From NCBI RefSeq assembly GCF_000429085.1, contig NZ_AUBE01000022.1:1-64000 (forward strand): 64,000 nucleotides of DNA, written 5' to 3'. A program made the translations under genes and the position numbers. Within the stretch, counting starts at the first letter, position 1, and each line of letters begins with the position of its first letter. The stretch is from Streptomyces flavidovirens DSM 40150 (GTDB lineage Bacteria; Actinomycetota; Actinomycetes; Streptomycetales; Streptomycetaceae). Shown piece by piece: positions 25,717 to 34,366 of this stretch. Below the pieces are notes generated by a model that was not told the origin of the DNA, searched no databases, and worked only from the letters and a program-made list of their open reading frames with translations.

Positions 25717-26678
25717 GCCCGTTCCTGCTGACCCGCACTCTGCCCGAGGACGCGACGGACGCCGATCTGCGTACCGACGTACTGCACGGACTGACCCGCA
25801 CGCCGAAGGTGCTGCCGCCGAAGTGGTTCTACGACGCGCGTGGCAGCGAGCTGTTCGAGGAGATCACCCGCCTGCCCGAGTACTACCCCACCCGGGCGGA
25901 GCGGGAGATCCTGATCGCCCGCGCCCCCGAGATCGCGGCCGCGACGCGGGCGCGCACGCTGGTCGAACTCGGCTCGGGCTCCTCGGAGAAGACCCGCCAT
26001 CTGCTGGACGCGCTGGCGCCCGGGCTGGACAGTTACGTCCCGGTGGACGTGAGCGAGAGTGCGCTGACCGCGGCCGCGTCGTCGCTCCTCAACGAGCGGC
26101 CCGCCCTGTCCGTACACGCGCTGATCGCGGACTTCACGCGCGGACTCGCCCTGCCCGGAACGCCGGGGCCGCGCCTCGTCGCTTTCCTGGGCGGCACGAT
26201 CGGGAACCTGCTGCCCGACGAGCGCGCGGTGTTCTTGAAGTCCGTACGGTCGCTGCTGGAACCCGGTGACGCGCTGCTGCTCGGCACGGACCTGGTGAAG
26301 GACGAGGAGACGCTGGTCGCGGCGTACGACGACGCGCAGGGCGTCACCGCCGCGTTCAACAAGAACGTCCTGTCCGTCATCGACCGCGAGCTGGGCGCGG
26401 ACTTCGATCCCGGCGACTTCGACCATGTGGCGGTGTGGGACCGCGGGCACGAGTGGATCGAGATGCGGCTGCGGGCGCGTTCGGCGCTGACGGTGAAGAT
26501 CCGGGAGCTGGACATCGCGGTGTCGTTCGAGGCGGGTGAGGAGATCCGCACGGAGGTCTCGGCGAAGTTCCGCCGGGAAGGGGTACGCCGCGAGCTCGCG
26601 GCGGCGGGGCTGAACCTCCGTGAGTGGTGGACGGACGAGGGCGAGCGTTTCGCCCTGTCGCTGGCGGCGGCGGTGTAG
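25713..26678 (+). CDS. egtD: L-histidine N-alpha-methyltransferase
   Basis: A 321-residue SAM-dependent enzyme that trimethylates histidine to hercynine, the first committed step. SAM-binding motif LVELGSGSSEKTRHLL is at about 88-103, with the family motifs FYDARGSELFEEI (start) and FLGGTIGNLLPDE in the middle. GTG 25713 is fixed by the GTGA overlap with egtC. No egtE-like PLP C-S lyase follows; the operon ends at a dispersed repeat/terminator. Confidence 0.95.
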   Translation: MSPFLLTRTLPEDATDADLRTDVLHGLTRTPKVLPPKWFYDARGSELFEEITRLPEYYPTRAEREILIARAPEIAAATRARTLVELGSGSSEKTRHLLDALAPGLDSYVPVDVSESALTAAASSLLNERPALSVHALIADFTRGLALPGTPGPRLVAFLGGTIGNLLPDERAVFLKSVRSLLEPGDALLLGTDLVKDEETLVAAYDDAQGVTAAFNKNVLSVIDRELGADFDPGDFDHVAVWDRGHEWIEMRLRARSALTVKIRELDIAVSFEAGEEIRTEVSAKFRREGVRRELAAAGLNLREWWTDEGERFALSLAAAV

Positions 26679-26690
26679 CGGGCGGCCCCG

Positions 26691-26792
26691 AATCCAGCCC
26701 GTCCGGCGTTTGAGGACACGCCCGCAGGGCGTCCGGGGTCTGGGGCCCGCCCCAGTTCGGGAAGGGGCGGGTTGGGGAAAGCCCCGCAGGGC
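26691..26792 (+). repeat. Dispersed intergenic repeat, probable terminator of egt operon
   Basis: Same element as 18765-18943, here in plus orientation directly after egtD, with internal hairpins (CCCGCAGGGC and CTGGGGCCCGCCCCAG). Nothing else is seen between it and the dodecin gene. Confidence 0.75.
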
Positions 26793-26923
26793 ACACGCAC
26801 GGGGTCAGAAGCCGAACGTGCGCCGCGGCGACCCGTGGGGCACGGTGGTAGAAACCGCGCCACGGGCACCCCGGCGCGCCGCAGCAGCAGTCGCAAGAGC
26901 CTCATGAGCAGAGGGAGCGCCGC

Positions 26924-27142
26924 ATGTCCGACCACACGTACCGCGTCACCGAGATCGTCGGCACCTCGACCGAGGGCCTCGACCAGGCCATCCGCAACGG
27001 CATCGACCGCGCTTCCCAGACGCTGCGCGGCCTCGACTGGTTCGAGATGACACAGGTGCGCGGCCACATCGTCGACGGCCGGATCGAGCACTTCCAGGTA
27101 GGCCTCAAGGTCGGCTTCCGCCTTGAGGACACCGGCGCCTGA
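26924..27142 (+). CDS. Dodecin family flavin-binding protein
   Basis: A 72-residue protein with the dodecin pattern: the N-terminal beta strand YRVTEIVGTS, the central helix EGLDQAIRNGIDRASQTL, then LDWFEMTQVRGHI with the flavin-stacking Trp. Dodecins form dodecameric shells that store FMN/FAD or CoA and protect flavins. ATG 26924 follows an AGAGGGAG site. It converges with the HAD gene 13 bp downstream. Confidence 0.93.
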   Translation: MSDHTYRVTEIVGTSTEGLDQAIRNGIDRASQTLRGLDWFEMTQVRGHIVDGRIEHFQVGLKVGFRLEDTGA

Positions 27143-27155
27143 CCCGCACGCGCCG

Positions 27156-27659
27156 TCAGGTACGGCCCTCGCGCTCCTGCGCGTCCTTGAGCGCCGCCGA
27201 CGTGGCGGCCCACCGGGCGCGCACGACCGTGAATCCCGCCTGCTCAGCCGCGGCGCACACCAGTTCGTCGTCGTCCACGAGCATCCGGACCTTCCGGCCC
27301 CGCGCCGCCAGCCGCTTCAGGATCTCCAGCTTGGTGTGGCGGGCGGGCCGCCGGTCGTTGTCCCGGCGCATCCAGATCCGCCCCTCGGGAAGCCCCTGCG
27401 CGGCGAGCCACTCCACCGTGTCCCGGCGGCACCGCTCGGGGCGGCCGGTGAGGTAGACGATGTCGCACTCCTCCTCGCTCTCCCGCACCATCCGCACCCC
27501 CTCGGGCAGCGGCGGATCGTCGGGCGCCGCGCCGAAGAACGCGTCCCAGTCGCGCGGCGTACGCTCCAGGAAGCGCTGGCGGTGCGCCGTGTCCGCGAGG
27601 GTTCCGTCGAGGTCGAATACGGCCAGTGGCCTGCTGCTGTGCGTCGAACCGGAAGTCAT
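27156..27659 (-). CDS. HAD-superfamily phosphatase, polynucleotide 3'-phosphatase-like
   Basis: A 167-residue HAD-type hydrolase. Motif I is VFDLDGTLAD with both Asp residues, motif II is in IVYLTGRPE, and the C-terminal acidic pair is in MLVDDDE. The arrangement resembles the phosphatase domain of polynucleotide kinase/phosphatase (LTGRPERCRRDTVEWL), which repairs 3' phosphates, but no kinase domain is attached and the substrate is uncertain. It starts at ATG 27659, 73 bp from the divergent oxidoreductase gene. Confidence 0.8.
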   Translation of the reverse strand: MTSGSTHSSRPLAVFDLDGTLADTAHRQRFLERTPRDWDAFFGAAPDDPPLPEGVRMVRESEEECDIVYLTGRPERCRRDTVEWLAAQGLPEGRIWMRRDNDRRPARHTKLEILKRLAARGRKVRMLVDDDELVCAAAEQAGFTVVRARWAATSAALKDAQEREGRT

Positions 27660-27732
27660 TCCGGCACCTTAGGACGTGTCCGGCGGATTCGTCGGCGCCG
27701 GCCGGGAATCCCCGCGTGGGTGAGGTGTTGAA

Positions 27733-28767
27733 GTGGGTGTGAGCTCAGTGATCGCGCAGACCCGGTTCTCCGTACTCGACCGTTCCCGTACGCGCGAGGC
27801 GCACGACGCCCCGCAGGCGCTGCGGGACACCGTGGACCTCGCACGGCGGATCGAGGCGCTCGGGTATCACCGCTTCTGGGTGTCGGAGCACCACAGCGTG
27901 CCCGGCGTCGCCGGTTCCGCGCCGACCGTGCTGGCCGCCGCCGTCGCCGCCGCGACGTCCACGATCCGGGTGGGCACGGGCGGGGTGATGCTGCCGAATC
28001 ATCAGCCGCTGGTCGTCGCCGAGCAGTTCGGGGTGCTGGAGTCGCTCTTCCCCGGCCGGATCGACATGGGACTCGGCCGCTCGGTGGGGTTCACCGACGG
28101 GATACGCAGGGCCCTGGGCCGGGACAAGAAGGACGCCGGGGACTTCGCCACGCGGCTGGGCGAGCTGCTGGGCTATTTCACCGGCGACCAGAGCGCGCAT
28201 CCGCAGGTCCACGCCCACCCCGCCGAGGGTCTGCGGATCCCCGCGTTCGTACTGGCCACCGGCGCCGGGGCCCGGGTCGCCGCGGCCGCCGGGCTGCCGC
28301 TGGTGATCGCGGCGGCGCGCGGCGAGGACGAGATGCTGCGGGCGGTCGACGGTTACCGGGAGGCATTCCGGCCCTCCCCATGGGGTGAGCGGCCGTACGT
28401 CGTCCTGTCGGGCACGGTCGCCGTGGCGGGCACCTCCGAGGAGGCCGGGCGGCTCCTCGTCCCCGAAGCCTGGGCATCGGCGTACTCCCGCACCCACGGT
28501 TCGTTCCCGCCGCTCGCACCCGTCGACGAGATCCTGGCCCGGCCGATGAGCGACCGTGAGCGTGGCCTCTTCGACGAAGCCCGGCACGGACACATCCACG
28601 GCACCGAGGACGAGGTCGCCGACGCCCTGGAGAAGGTGCTGGGCCGCAGCGGCGCCGACGAGTACCTGGTGGCGACGAGTACGTACGACCGCGGGGCTCT
28701 GCTGGACTCGTTCCGGCGGCTGGCCCGCCTGGTGGGGCTCACGGGCACGGACATGGACGCCGCCTAG
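27733..28767 (+). CDS. LLM class flavin-dependent oxidoreductase
   Basis: A 344-residue luciferase-like monooxygenase of the MsnO8/YtmO type. It has the N-terminal FSVLDRS strand, the FWVSEHH motif, the MLPNHQPLVVAEQFGVLE segment and GRIDMGLGR. These TIM-barrel enzymes use reduced FMN or F420; the substrate is unknown. Start codons GTG 27733, 27739 and 27748 are all possible. The uvrA-like gene follows after 50 bp on the same strand. Confidence 0.85.
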   Translation: MGVSSVIAQTRFSVLDRSRTREAHDAPQALRDTVDLARRIEALGYHRFWVSEHHSVPGVAGSAPTVLAAAVAAATSTIRVGTGGVMLPNHQPLVVAEQFGVLESLFPGRIDMGLGRSVGFTDGIRRALGRDKKDAGDFATRLGELLGYFTGDQSAHPQVHAHPAEGLRIPAFVLATGAGARVAAAAGLPLVIAAARGEDEMLRAVDGYREAFRPSPWGERPYVVLSGTVAVAGTSEEAGRLLVPEAWASAYSRTHGSFPPLAPVDEILARPMSDRERGLFDEARHGHIHGTEDEVADALEKVLGRSGADEYLVATSTYDRGALLDSFRRLARLVGLTGTDMDAA

Positions 28768-28817
28768 AATCGGAACCGTTTGTCGCAACAACAATCCCCG
28801 CGTACGGAGCCCCGCCG

Positions 28818-31238
28818 ATGCACCATACCCACGACCCGTACGTGCGGGTGCGCGGCGCCGAAGAGCACAACCTGCGGCACGTCGACGTCGACATCCCGCG
28901 TGACGCGCTCGTCGTCTTCACCGGCGTCTCGGGTTCCGGGAAGTCCTCGCTCGCCTTCGGGACGATCTACGCCGAGGCTCAGCGCCGCTACTTCGAGTCC
29001 GTCGCGCCGTACGCCCGCCGCCTGATCCACCAGGTCGGCGCGCCCAAGGTCGGCGAGATCAGCGGCCTGCCGCCCGCCGTGTCGCTGGAGCAGCGCAGGT
29101 CGGCGCCGACCTCACGGTCCTCGGTCGGGACCGTCACCACCCTCTCCAACTCCCTTCGCATGCTCTTCTCCCGCGCGGGCACCTACCCGCCCGGCGCCCC
29201 GCGCCTCGACTCGGACGCCTTCTCGCCGAACACGGCGGCGGGCGCCTGCCCCGAATGCCACGGCCTCGGCCGGGTCCACCGCACCAGCGAGGAACTCCTC
29301 GTGCCGGACCCCTCGCTTTCCATCCGCGAGGGCGCGATCGAGGCGTGGCCGGGTGCCTGGCAGGGCAAGAACCTGCGCGACGTGCTGGACGCGCTCGGGT
29401 ACGACGTGGACCGGCCCTGGCAAGAGCTGGACCAGCGGGACCGCGACTGGATCCTGTTCACCGACGAGCAGCCGGTGGTCACCGTGCACCCGGTGCGCGA
29501 CGCGGGGCGCATCCAACGCCCGTACCAGGGCACGTACATGAGCGCCCGGCGCTACGTCATGCACACCTTCGCGGACTCCAAGAGCCAGACCCTGCGGGCG
29601 CGGGCCGAGCGCTTCCTGACCGCCGAGCCGTGCCCGGTGTGCGGCGGCAGCAGGCTGCGCCCCGAGGCGCTGGCCGTCACGTTCGGCGGCCGTACGATCG
29701 CCGAGCTGGCCGGGCTGCCCCTGTCGGCGCTCGCGCGAGTGCTGAGCTCGGGGTCGGGCACGGGCACGGGCTCGGCGGACGGGAGCGAGACCGCGCGCGT
29801 CCTGACGGGTGACCTGCTGGCGCGGATCGCGGTGGTCACCGAGCTGGGACTCGGCTATCTGAGTCTCGACCGTACGACGCCGTCCCTCTCCTCCGGTGAG
29901 CTGCAACGGCTGCGGCTGGCGACGCAGCTCCGCTCGGGGCTCTTCGGTGTCGTGTACGTACTGGATGAGCCGTCGGCGGGGCTGCACCCGGCCGACACCG
30001 AGGCCCTGCTCGTCGTCCTCGGACGGCTGAAGGCGGCGGGCAATTCGGTCTTCGTCGTGGAGCACCATCTGGATGTGGTGCGCAGCGCGGACTGGCTCGT
30101 CGATGTCGGACCGCACGCGGGCGAGCACGGCGGCAGGGTGCTGCACAGCGGGCCGCCGACCGGGCTGGCCGAGGTCGCCGATTCGGCGACCCGACACTTC
30201 CTCTTCGACCGCGGGCCCGCTCCCGCGCGCGAGGTCCGCAAACCGTCCGGCCTGCTGAGGCTGAACGGTGTCGAGCGGCACAATGTGCGCGGCGTGGACG
30301 CCGAATTCCCCCTCGGCGTGTTCACAGCGGTGACGGGTGTGTCGGGTTCGGGGAAGTCCACTCTGGTCGGGCAGGTGCTCGCGGGCGTTCTGGCGGGCGG
30401 GACAGGCGCGGCGGTGGGTTGCGCCTCTGCCGACGGGGTGGACGCCGTTGACCGGCTGGTTCAGGTGGACCAGCGCCCCATCGGGCGCACGCCCCGCTCG
30501 AATCTGGCGACGTACACCGGGCTCTTCGACGTCGTACGCAAGCTCTTCACCGGTACGGAGGAGGCGCGGGCGCGCGGGTACAAGGCGGGGCGGTTCTCGT
30601 TCAACGTGGCCGGTGGGCGGTGTGAGACCTGCCAGGGCGAGGGGTTCGTCTCAGTGGAGCTGCTCTTCCTGCCGAGTACGTACGCCCCGTGCCCCGACTG
30701 TCGCGGCGCGCGCTACAACCCGCAGACGCTGGAGGTCACGTTCCAGGGCCTCAGCATCGCCGAGGTGCTCGATCTGACGGTCGAGGCGGCGGCGGAGTTC
30801 TTCGCGGGCACTCCCGCCGCCGTACGCAGCCTCCAGGCGCTGCTCGATGTCGGGCTCGGCTATCTGCGGCTCGGGCAGCCGGCGACGGAGCTGTCGGGTG
30901 GCGAGGCGCAGCGCATCAAGCTCGCGAGCGAGCTTCAGCGCACGCGCCGCGGCCACACCGTGTACGTACTGGACGAGCCGACGACCGGGCTGCATCCGGC
31001 CGATGTCGAGGTGCTGATGCCGCAGTTGCACGGCCTGGTCGACCAAGGGCATTCGGTGGTGGTGGTCGAGCACGACATGGCCGTGGTGGCGGGCGCCGAC
31101 TGGGTGATCGACCTCGGCCCCGGCGGCGGCGACGAGGGCGGCAGGATCGTCGCGGCGGGGCCGCCCGCCGAGGTGGCAGGGGCGGCGGGGAGTCGTACGG
31201 CGCCCTACTTGGCGCGGGAGTTCCGCCCTTCGGGCTGA
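28818..31238 (+). CDS. UvrA-like ABC ATPase (UvrA2/DrrC type)
   Basis: An 806-residue protein with two ABC modules of UvrA type. The first Walker A is GVSGSGKSS (36-44) and the second GVSGSGKST around 500. ABC signatures are SSGEL and LSGGEAQRIKL, and four CxxC zinc-type pairs occur (CPEC, CPVC, CETC, CPDC). It is about 150 residues shorter than UvrA (around 950), lacking most of the UvrB-binding insert, like the DrrC daunorubicin-resistance protein and UvrA2. It therefore more likely frees DNA from bound drugs or lesions independently of UvrB than acting in standard excision repair. A Gly/Thr/Ser linker lies near residue 312-324. Confidence 0.88.
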   Translation: MHHTHDPYVRVRGAEEHNLRHVDVDIPRDALVVFTGVSGSGKSSLAFGTIYAEAQRRYFESVAPYARRLIHQVGAPKVGEISGLPPAVSLEQRRSAPTSRSSVGTVTTLSNSLRMLFSRAGTYPPGAPRLDSDAFSPNTAAGACPECHGLGRVHRTSEELLVPDPSLSIREGAIEAWPGAWQGKNLRDVLDALGYDVDRPWQELDQRDRDWILFTDEQPVVTVHPVRDAGRIQRPYQGTYMSARRYVMHTFADSKSQTLRARAERFLTAEPCPVCGGSRLRPEALAVTFGGRTIAELAGLPLSALARVLSSGSGTGTGSADGSETARVLTGDLLARIAVVTELGLGYLSLDRTTPSLSSGELQRLRLATQLRSGLFGVVYVLDEPSAGLHPADTEALLVVLGRLKAAGNSVFVVEHHLDVVRSADWLVDVGPHAGEHGGRVLHSGPPTGLAEVADSATRHFLFDRGPAPAREVRKPSGLLRLNGVERHNVRGVDAEFPLGVFTAVTGVSGSGKSTLVGQVLAGVLAGGTGAAVGCASADGVDAVDRLVQVDQRPIGRTPRSNLATYTGLFDVVRKLFTGTEEARARGYKAGRFSFNVAGGRCETCQGEGFVSVELLFLPSTYAPCPDCRGARYNPQTLEVTFQGLSIAEVLDLTVEAAAEFFAGTPAAVRSLQALLDVGLGYLRLGQPATELSGGEAQRIKLASELQRTRRGHTVYVLDEPTTGLHPADVEVLMPQLHGLVDQGHSVVVVEHDMAVVAGADWVIDLGPGGGDEGGRIVAAGPPAEVAGAAGSRTAPYLAREFRPSG

Positions 31239-31245
31239 GCGCCGG

Positions 31246-31668
31246 TCAGCGGCCCCTGGCGCGGCTGTTGCGGCGAAGCCCGATCAGCTCGGCCACGGAC
31301 TCCAGCCAGCGGGCGGTGGTCTCGTCGCCGACGACCGGACGGGCGACGGTCCCGGCCGCCTCCAGCCAGGGGCGGACGGTGTCCGTGGCGGCCGGGTCCG
31401 GGAGCAGTTCGGGGAGCTGGGCCGCGTACCGCACGCCGCCACTGCGCACGACCTCGGCGAGGAACGCGACGGACCGCGGCAGCACGCCGAGCCGGTCCAG
31501 GACCACCGCGGCTCCGATGGCACCGTCACCGAACAGGGCGGTGCGGTGCGGGCCTTCGGCGGGGATTCCGTAGCGCAGCATCATGGTCGTGTCGAGGCGG
31601 GCGCAGTCGTCGTCGGTCTTGGTGGGGCGGGGCGGGGTGGAGTCCATGGGTGCCTCGGATCCGGTCAT
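31246..31668 (-). CDS. Unknown protein coupled to the peptidase-inhibitor operon
   Basis: A 140-residue protein that I do not recognise. It is mostly helical, without signal peptide or membrane segment. The N-terminal 20 residues are polar and disordered, and the body has hydrophobic helices around GAIGAAVVLDRLGVL and ARWLESVAELIGL. Its ATG (31666-31668) overlaps the stop of the inhibitor gene by 4 bp, so it belongs to the WXG/peptidase/inhibitor operon and is its last gene. A cytoplasmic accessory or second immunity protein is one guess. Confidence 0.6.
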   Translation of the reverse strand: MTGSEAPMDSTPPRPTKTDDDCARLDTTMMLRYGIPAEGPHRTALFGDGAIGAAVVLDRLGVLPRSVAFLAEVVRSGGVRYAAQLPELLPDPAATDTVRPWLEAAGTVARPVVGDETTARWLESVAELIGLRRNSRARGR

Positions 31669-32153
31669 CGGACGGTGACGGTGTAGATGAAGTACTCGCG
31701 GTCGTGCTCGCCGGGGGTTGCGCTCGCGGTGGGGAACGGTGACTCGGAGGGCGAGGGCGACGGCGCCGGGTCGCCGAACTCCGCCGCACACGTGCCGAGC
31801 CGGCAGTACAGCAGCTTGATCTTCGTGGTGCCCGGCTCGATCGCCCGGAAGGTGAAGGACTGCGTTCCGCTGCCTGCGCCGGCATTCCCGCCGTCGTCCT
31901 CCCGGTCCTCGTCCTGGCCCTGGAGCCGGACGACGTCACGGTCGGGACGTGGGTCGGCCATGTACCAGTTCTCGCCCATGGAGGGACTGGCCGGCAGGGA
32001 CAGCGTGAACTCGTCGCCCGCGTCCACCTCGACGGACCTCTCGTCGACCTCGTAGGTCGCGGGGCCGAAGAGCCCGCATCCGGCCAGGGCCAGGGCGGAC
32101 AGCGGAACGCCAAGCGCTGTGGCGAGTCGATTGCGCATCGGGAACCTGTTCAC
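31665..32153 (-). CDS. Chagasin-like (family I42) cysteine protease inhibitor lipoprotein
   Basis: A 162-residue lipoprotein: after RNR and a hydrophobic stretch it has the lipobox LALAGC with Cys26, so it should be anchored outside the membrane. The rest matches the Ig-like chagasin fold: a beta strand FTLSLPAS, a loop SPSMGENW in the place of the NPTTGY loop, and a diagnostic strand pair TQSFTFRAIEPGTTKIKLLYCR ending with YFIYTVTV; the last strand-rich piece is interrupted by a Pro/Ser insert. Chagasins inhibit papain-family peptidases. The GTG start overlaps the upstream papain-like gene by 4 bp, which strongly suggests inhibition of that neighbour. Confidence 0.75.
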   Translation of the reverse strand: MNRFPMRNRLATALGVPLSALALAGCGLFGPATYEVDERSVEVDAGDEFTLSLPASPSMGENWYMADPRPDRDVVRLQGQDEDREDDGGNAGAGSGTQSFTFRAIEPGTTKIKLLYCRLGTCAAEFGDPAPSPSPSESPFPTASATPGEHDREYFIYTVTVR

Positions 32154-33754
32154 TCGGCGGGAAGGTGGACGGCGTAGGCGTCGGGCAGGTCCTTGTCGGA
32201 GGCCTTGCCCATCCGTCCGTTGACGAAGTCGTCCTCGCTGACCCAGGTGGTCGTGCCCCAGGGGTTGTAGATCTGGAGCATGTCGCCCTCCTGGCCGACG
32301 ATCATCATCGAGTGGCCGGCGCGATCGCCCTTGGCGTCCGTGCCCTCGACGCCGATCGGGACCGGCTTGCCCTCAGCGACGGCCTTCTCGATGTCGGGCA
32401 GCACATCGCGGCGGGCATCGGCGCTCCTGGTTTCCTGGAACTCGTACTCGCTGCCGGTGTGCGGGCTGATCTCCTTGTTGGCGATGGTGGTCTTGCCGTC
32501 GTTGTCCATGCCGTCGGGAGTGCTGCCGAACGGGAAGTCGTACTCGTTGTCGCCGTCGCCCTCCTCGTGCACCCGGAGCTGTTCGTTCCCCAGGCGCTCC
32601 CGGAAGGCGGCGGGGTCGTCCTCCTGGCCCGACGGGCCGCCGGTGAGTTCGAGCGCGTACACCGGGTCGACCATGGCACGGCCGGTGACGACGGTGGACG
32701 GTACGCAGGTGTTGCCGTCCTGGGACCAGCGCTCTCCCTTGAAGGCCTGGTCGTCCTTGTTGACGCTCGAACCGTCGGGGTTGAGACCCTCGTTGTTCAT
32801 GCTGTCGCCCGCCGTGGTCACCGGCGTCAGATGCCGCTGCAGCCACTGAGGGTCCTTGCCGTGGATCTTGTCCCGGAACTCGGAGACCTCGTTCAGGTCA
32901 TGTCCGGCGGCGAGGGCCTTCACCAGGTACGCGCGCTCCTGGGGACTCTTGGATTCGGCGAGCATCCGCTCGAACTCCGCCTGATCGGCGGCGTTCATGC
33001 GCTCCATCGCCTTGCCCGAGCGCTCCAGGTCGTTGGCGGTGAGCAGCTCGTTCATCTCGGCCGGTCCGTTGGGGCCCGCGATGTCCGCGAGGACGAGACG
33101 GTCGGCGGCGGAGATGTTGTCGGTCTTCATCTTGCCCGCGCGCGCTTCGGCCGCGAGCTTGTTCAGGTCGCGGGCGGCCTCGCGGGCCGCGTCGTCGGCC
33201 TTCTCCGCCGCCGCGTGCATGGTCTTCGCCCCGGCGGAGGCGATGTTGCGGGCCCGCAGCCGCTCCGCCTCCTCGGCGTCCTTCTCGACCATGTCGTCGA
33301 AGAAGCCGTCCTCGCTCCCGAGCATGCCCAGCGCCTCGCGTAGCTGCTCCCGGCCGCCCTTGTCCTCCGACTGCGCGATGGTCAGCGCGTCGGAGAGGAG
33401 GATCAGGGCTCTGCGCGCGCCGCGGATCGCCTCGTCCATCTGCCCGGCCGACCGCGCCGCCGCCGAGACCACCTCCTGGGCCTTGGCGCCCGTGCTGCCC
33501 ACCCAGGCGTCGGGCAGGCCGGTGACGGCGATCTCCTGGACCCGGTAGAACACGTCCTGCGCCGCTTCGGCCTGCTTCTCGTACCGCTTCGCGATGTCGT
33601 CGAGGGTGCTGGGCGAGCCGACGGGCGCCGAGACGTTCAGGGCGTTCTGGATGGCCTCGATGAGGGTGTTCTTGTCGCCGGCACCGGCGATGGACCGGTG
33701 GTAACCGGCCAGCTTCTCCCGGCGGTCGGTGGTGGATTCGCCTGCGTCGGGCAT
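32150..33754 (-). CDS. WXG-headed protein with papain-like cysteine peptidase domain
   Basis: A 534-residue protein. Residues about 45-130 are helical with a WxG turn (Trp84-Val-Gly86) as in type VII (ESX) secretion substrates. Residues 155-300 are highly charged helices, likely coiled coil. From about 315 to the end lies an alpha/beta domain with the order Cys350 (GNTCVPSTVV), His481 (AGHSMMIV) and Asn497 (YNPWG), the classic papain-like triad layout. No Sec signal is seen, consistent with ESX export. It lies between a WXG-like gene and a coupled chagasin-type inhibitor, suggesting an exported peptidase or toxin. Activity is inferred. Confidence 0.7.
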   Translation of the reverse strand: MPDAGESTTDRREKLAGYHRSIAGAGDKNTLIEAIQNALNVSAPVGSPSTLDDIAKRYEKQAEAAQDVFYRVQEIAVTGLPDAWVGSTGAKAQEVVSAAARSAGQMDEAIRGARRALILLSDALTIAQSEDKGGREQLREALGMLGSEDGFFDDMVEKDAEEAERLRARNIASAGAKTMHAAAEKADDAAREAARDLNKLAAEARAGKMKTDNISAADRLVLADIAGPNGPAEMNELLTANDLERSGKAMERMNAADQAEFERMLAESKSPQERAYLVKALAAGHDLNEVSEFRDKIHGKDPQWLQRHLTPVTTAGDSMNNEGLNPDGSSVNKDDQAFKGERWSQDGNTCVPSTVVTGRAMVDPVYALELTGGPSGQEDDPAAFRERLGNEQLRVHEEGDGDNEYDFPFGSTPDGMDNDGKTTIANKEISPHTGSEYEFQETRSADARRDVLPDIEKAVAEGKPVPIGVEGTDAKGDRAGHSMMIVGQEGDMLQIYNPWGTTTWVSEDDFVNGRMGKASDKDLPDAYAVHLPAE

Positions 33755-33839
33755 GGCTTTGGGGCCTCCGGCAATCGGTTCGGAGAGAGGTTGGAAGGGA
33801 GGTGCGGAGAGGTCAGCAGGGGGAGGGGGAAGGCAGCGC

Positions 33840-34283
33840 TCAGCCGAAGTCGGCGAGGCCGACGGGAGGTGAACCGGGGGGAGGCGGGCCGGGAGCCGGC
33901 ATGGTGCGCATGCCGATGCCGGGTGCGGACCCGGCCGGCGCGGGCGCCGGCATGGTCGTCAGGCCGCCACCGCCCGCCTGGAGATCGTTCATCGCCTGAA
34001 CGTCGGCGCCCTGGTAATTCGCCTTCGAAATACGGACCTTGTCGGCCAGCTCGTGCAGCGCGCTCTCCAGCACCTTGGCCTCGGCCTGCCACGCCTCGGA
34101 GAAGTTGTTGAACGCCGGTCCGGAGTCCGAGCCGCCCAGGGCGTCCGGCGGGTAGCAGAGCTGCTCCTGGAGAGCGGCGCCGATGTCACCGGCGTCGTCG
34201 CCCGCCCGGTCGAGCTTGTCCGCCTCGGCGGCCATCCCGCCCTGCTGGACGCGGTAGCCACCCTGTTGCGTCTGCCCGGCCAT
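33840..34283 (-). CDS. WXG100-like ESX protein
   Basis: A 147-residue protein whose first 100 residues are two helices around a small turn, with FNNFSEAWQAEAKVLESALHELADKV carrying Trp65. This is the pattern of ESX/WXG100-like partners with a slightly altered turn. The last 45 residues are a Gly/Pro/Met-rich tail. It is the first gene of the four-gene minus-strand operon, 85 bp before the peptidase gene, and probably the secretion partner or chaperone of the peptidase. ATG 34283 follows a GGGGGAAG site. Confidence 0.7.
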   Translation of the reverse strand: MAGQTQQGGYRVQQGGMAAEADKLDRAGDDAGDIGAALQEQLCYPPDALGGSDSGPAFNNFSEAWQAEAKVLESALHELADKVRISKANYQGADVQAMNDLQAGGGGLTTMPAPAPAGSAPGIGMRTMPAPGPPPPGSPPVGLADFG

Positions 34284-34366
34284 CTTCCCCCGCTTGCCAG
34301 CCGATTCTGATCTTGCGGGGGAAGATTACCAGCCAGGGGTGACATGCCCACAGCGAAGAATGCGGG

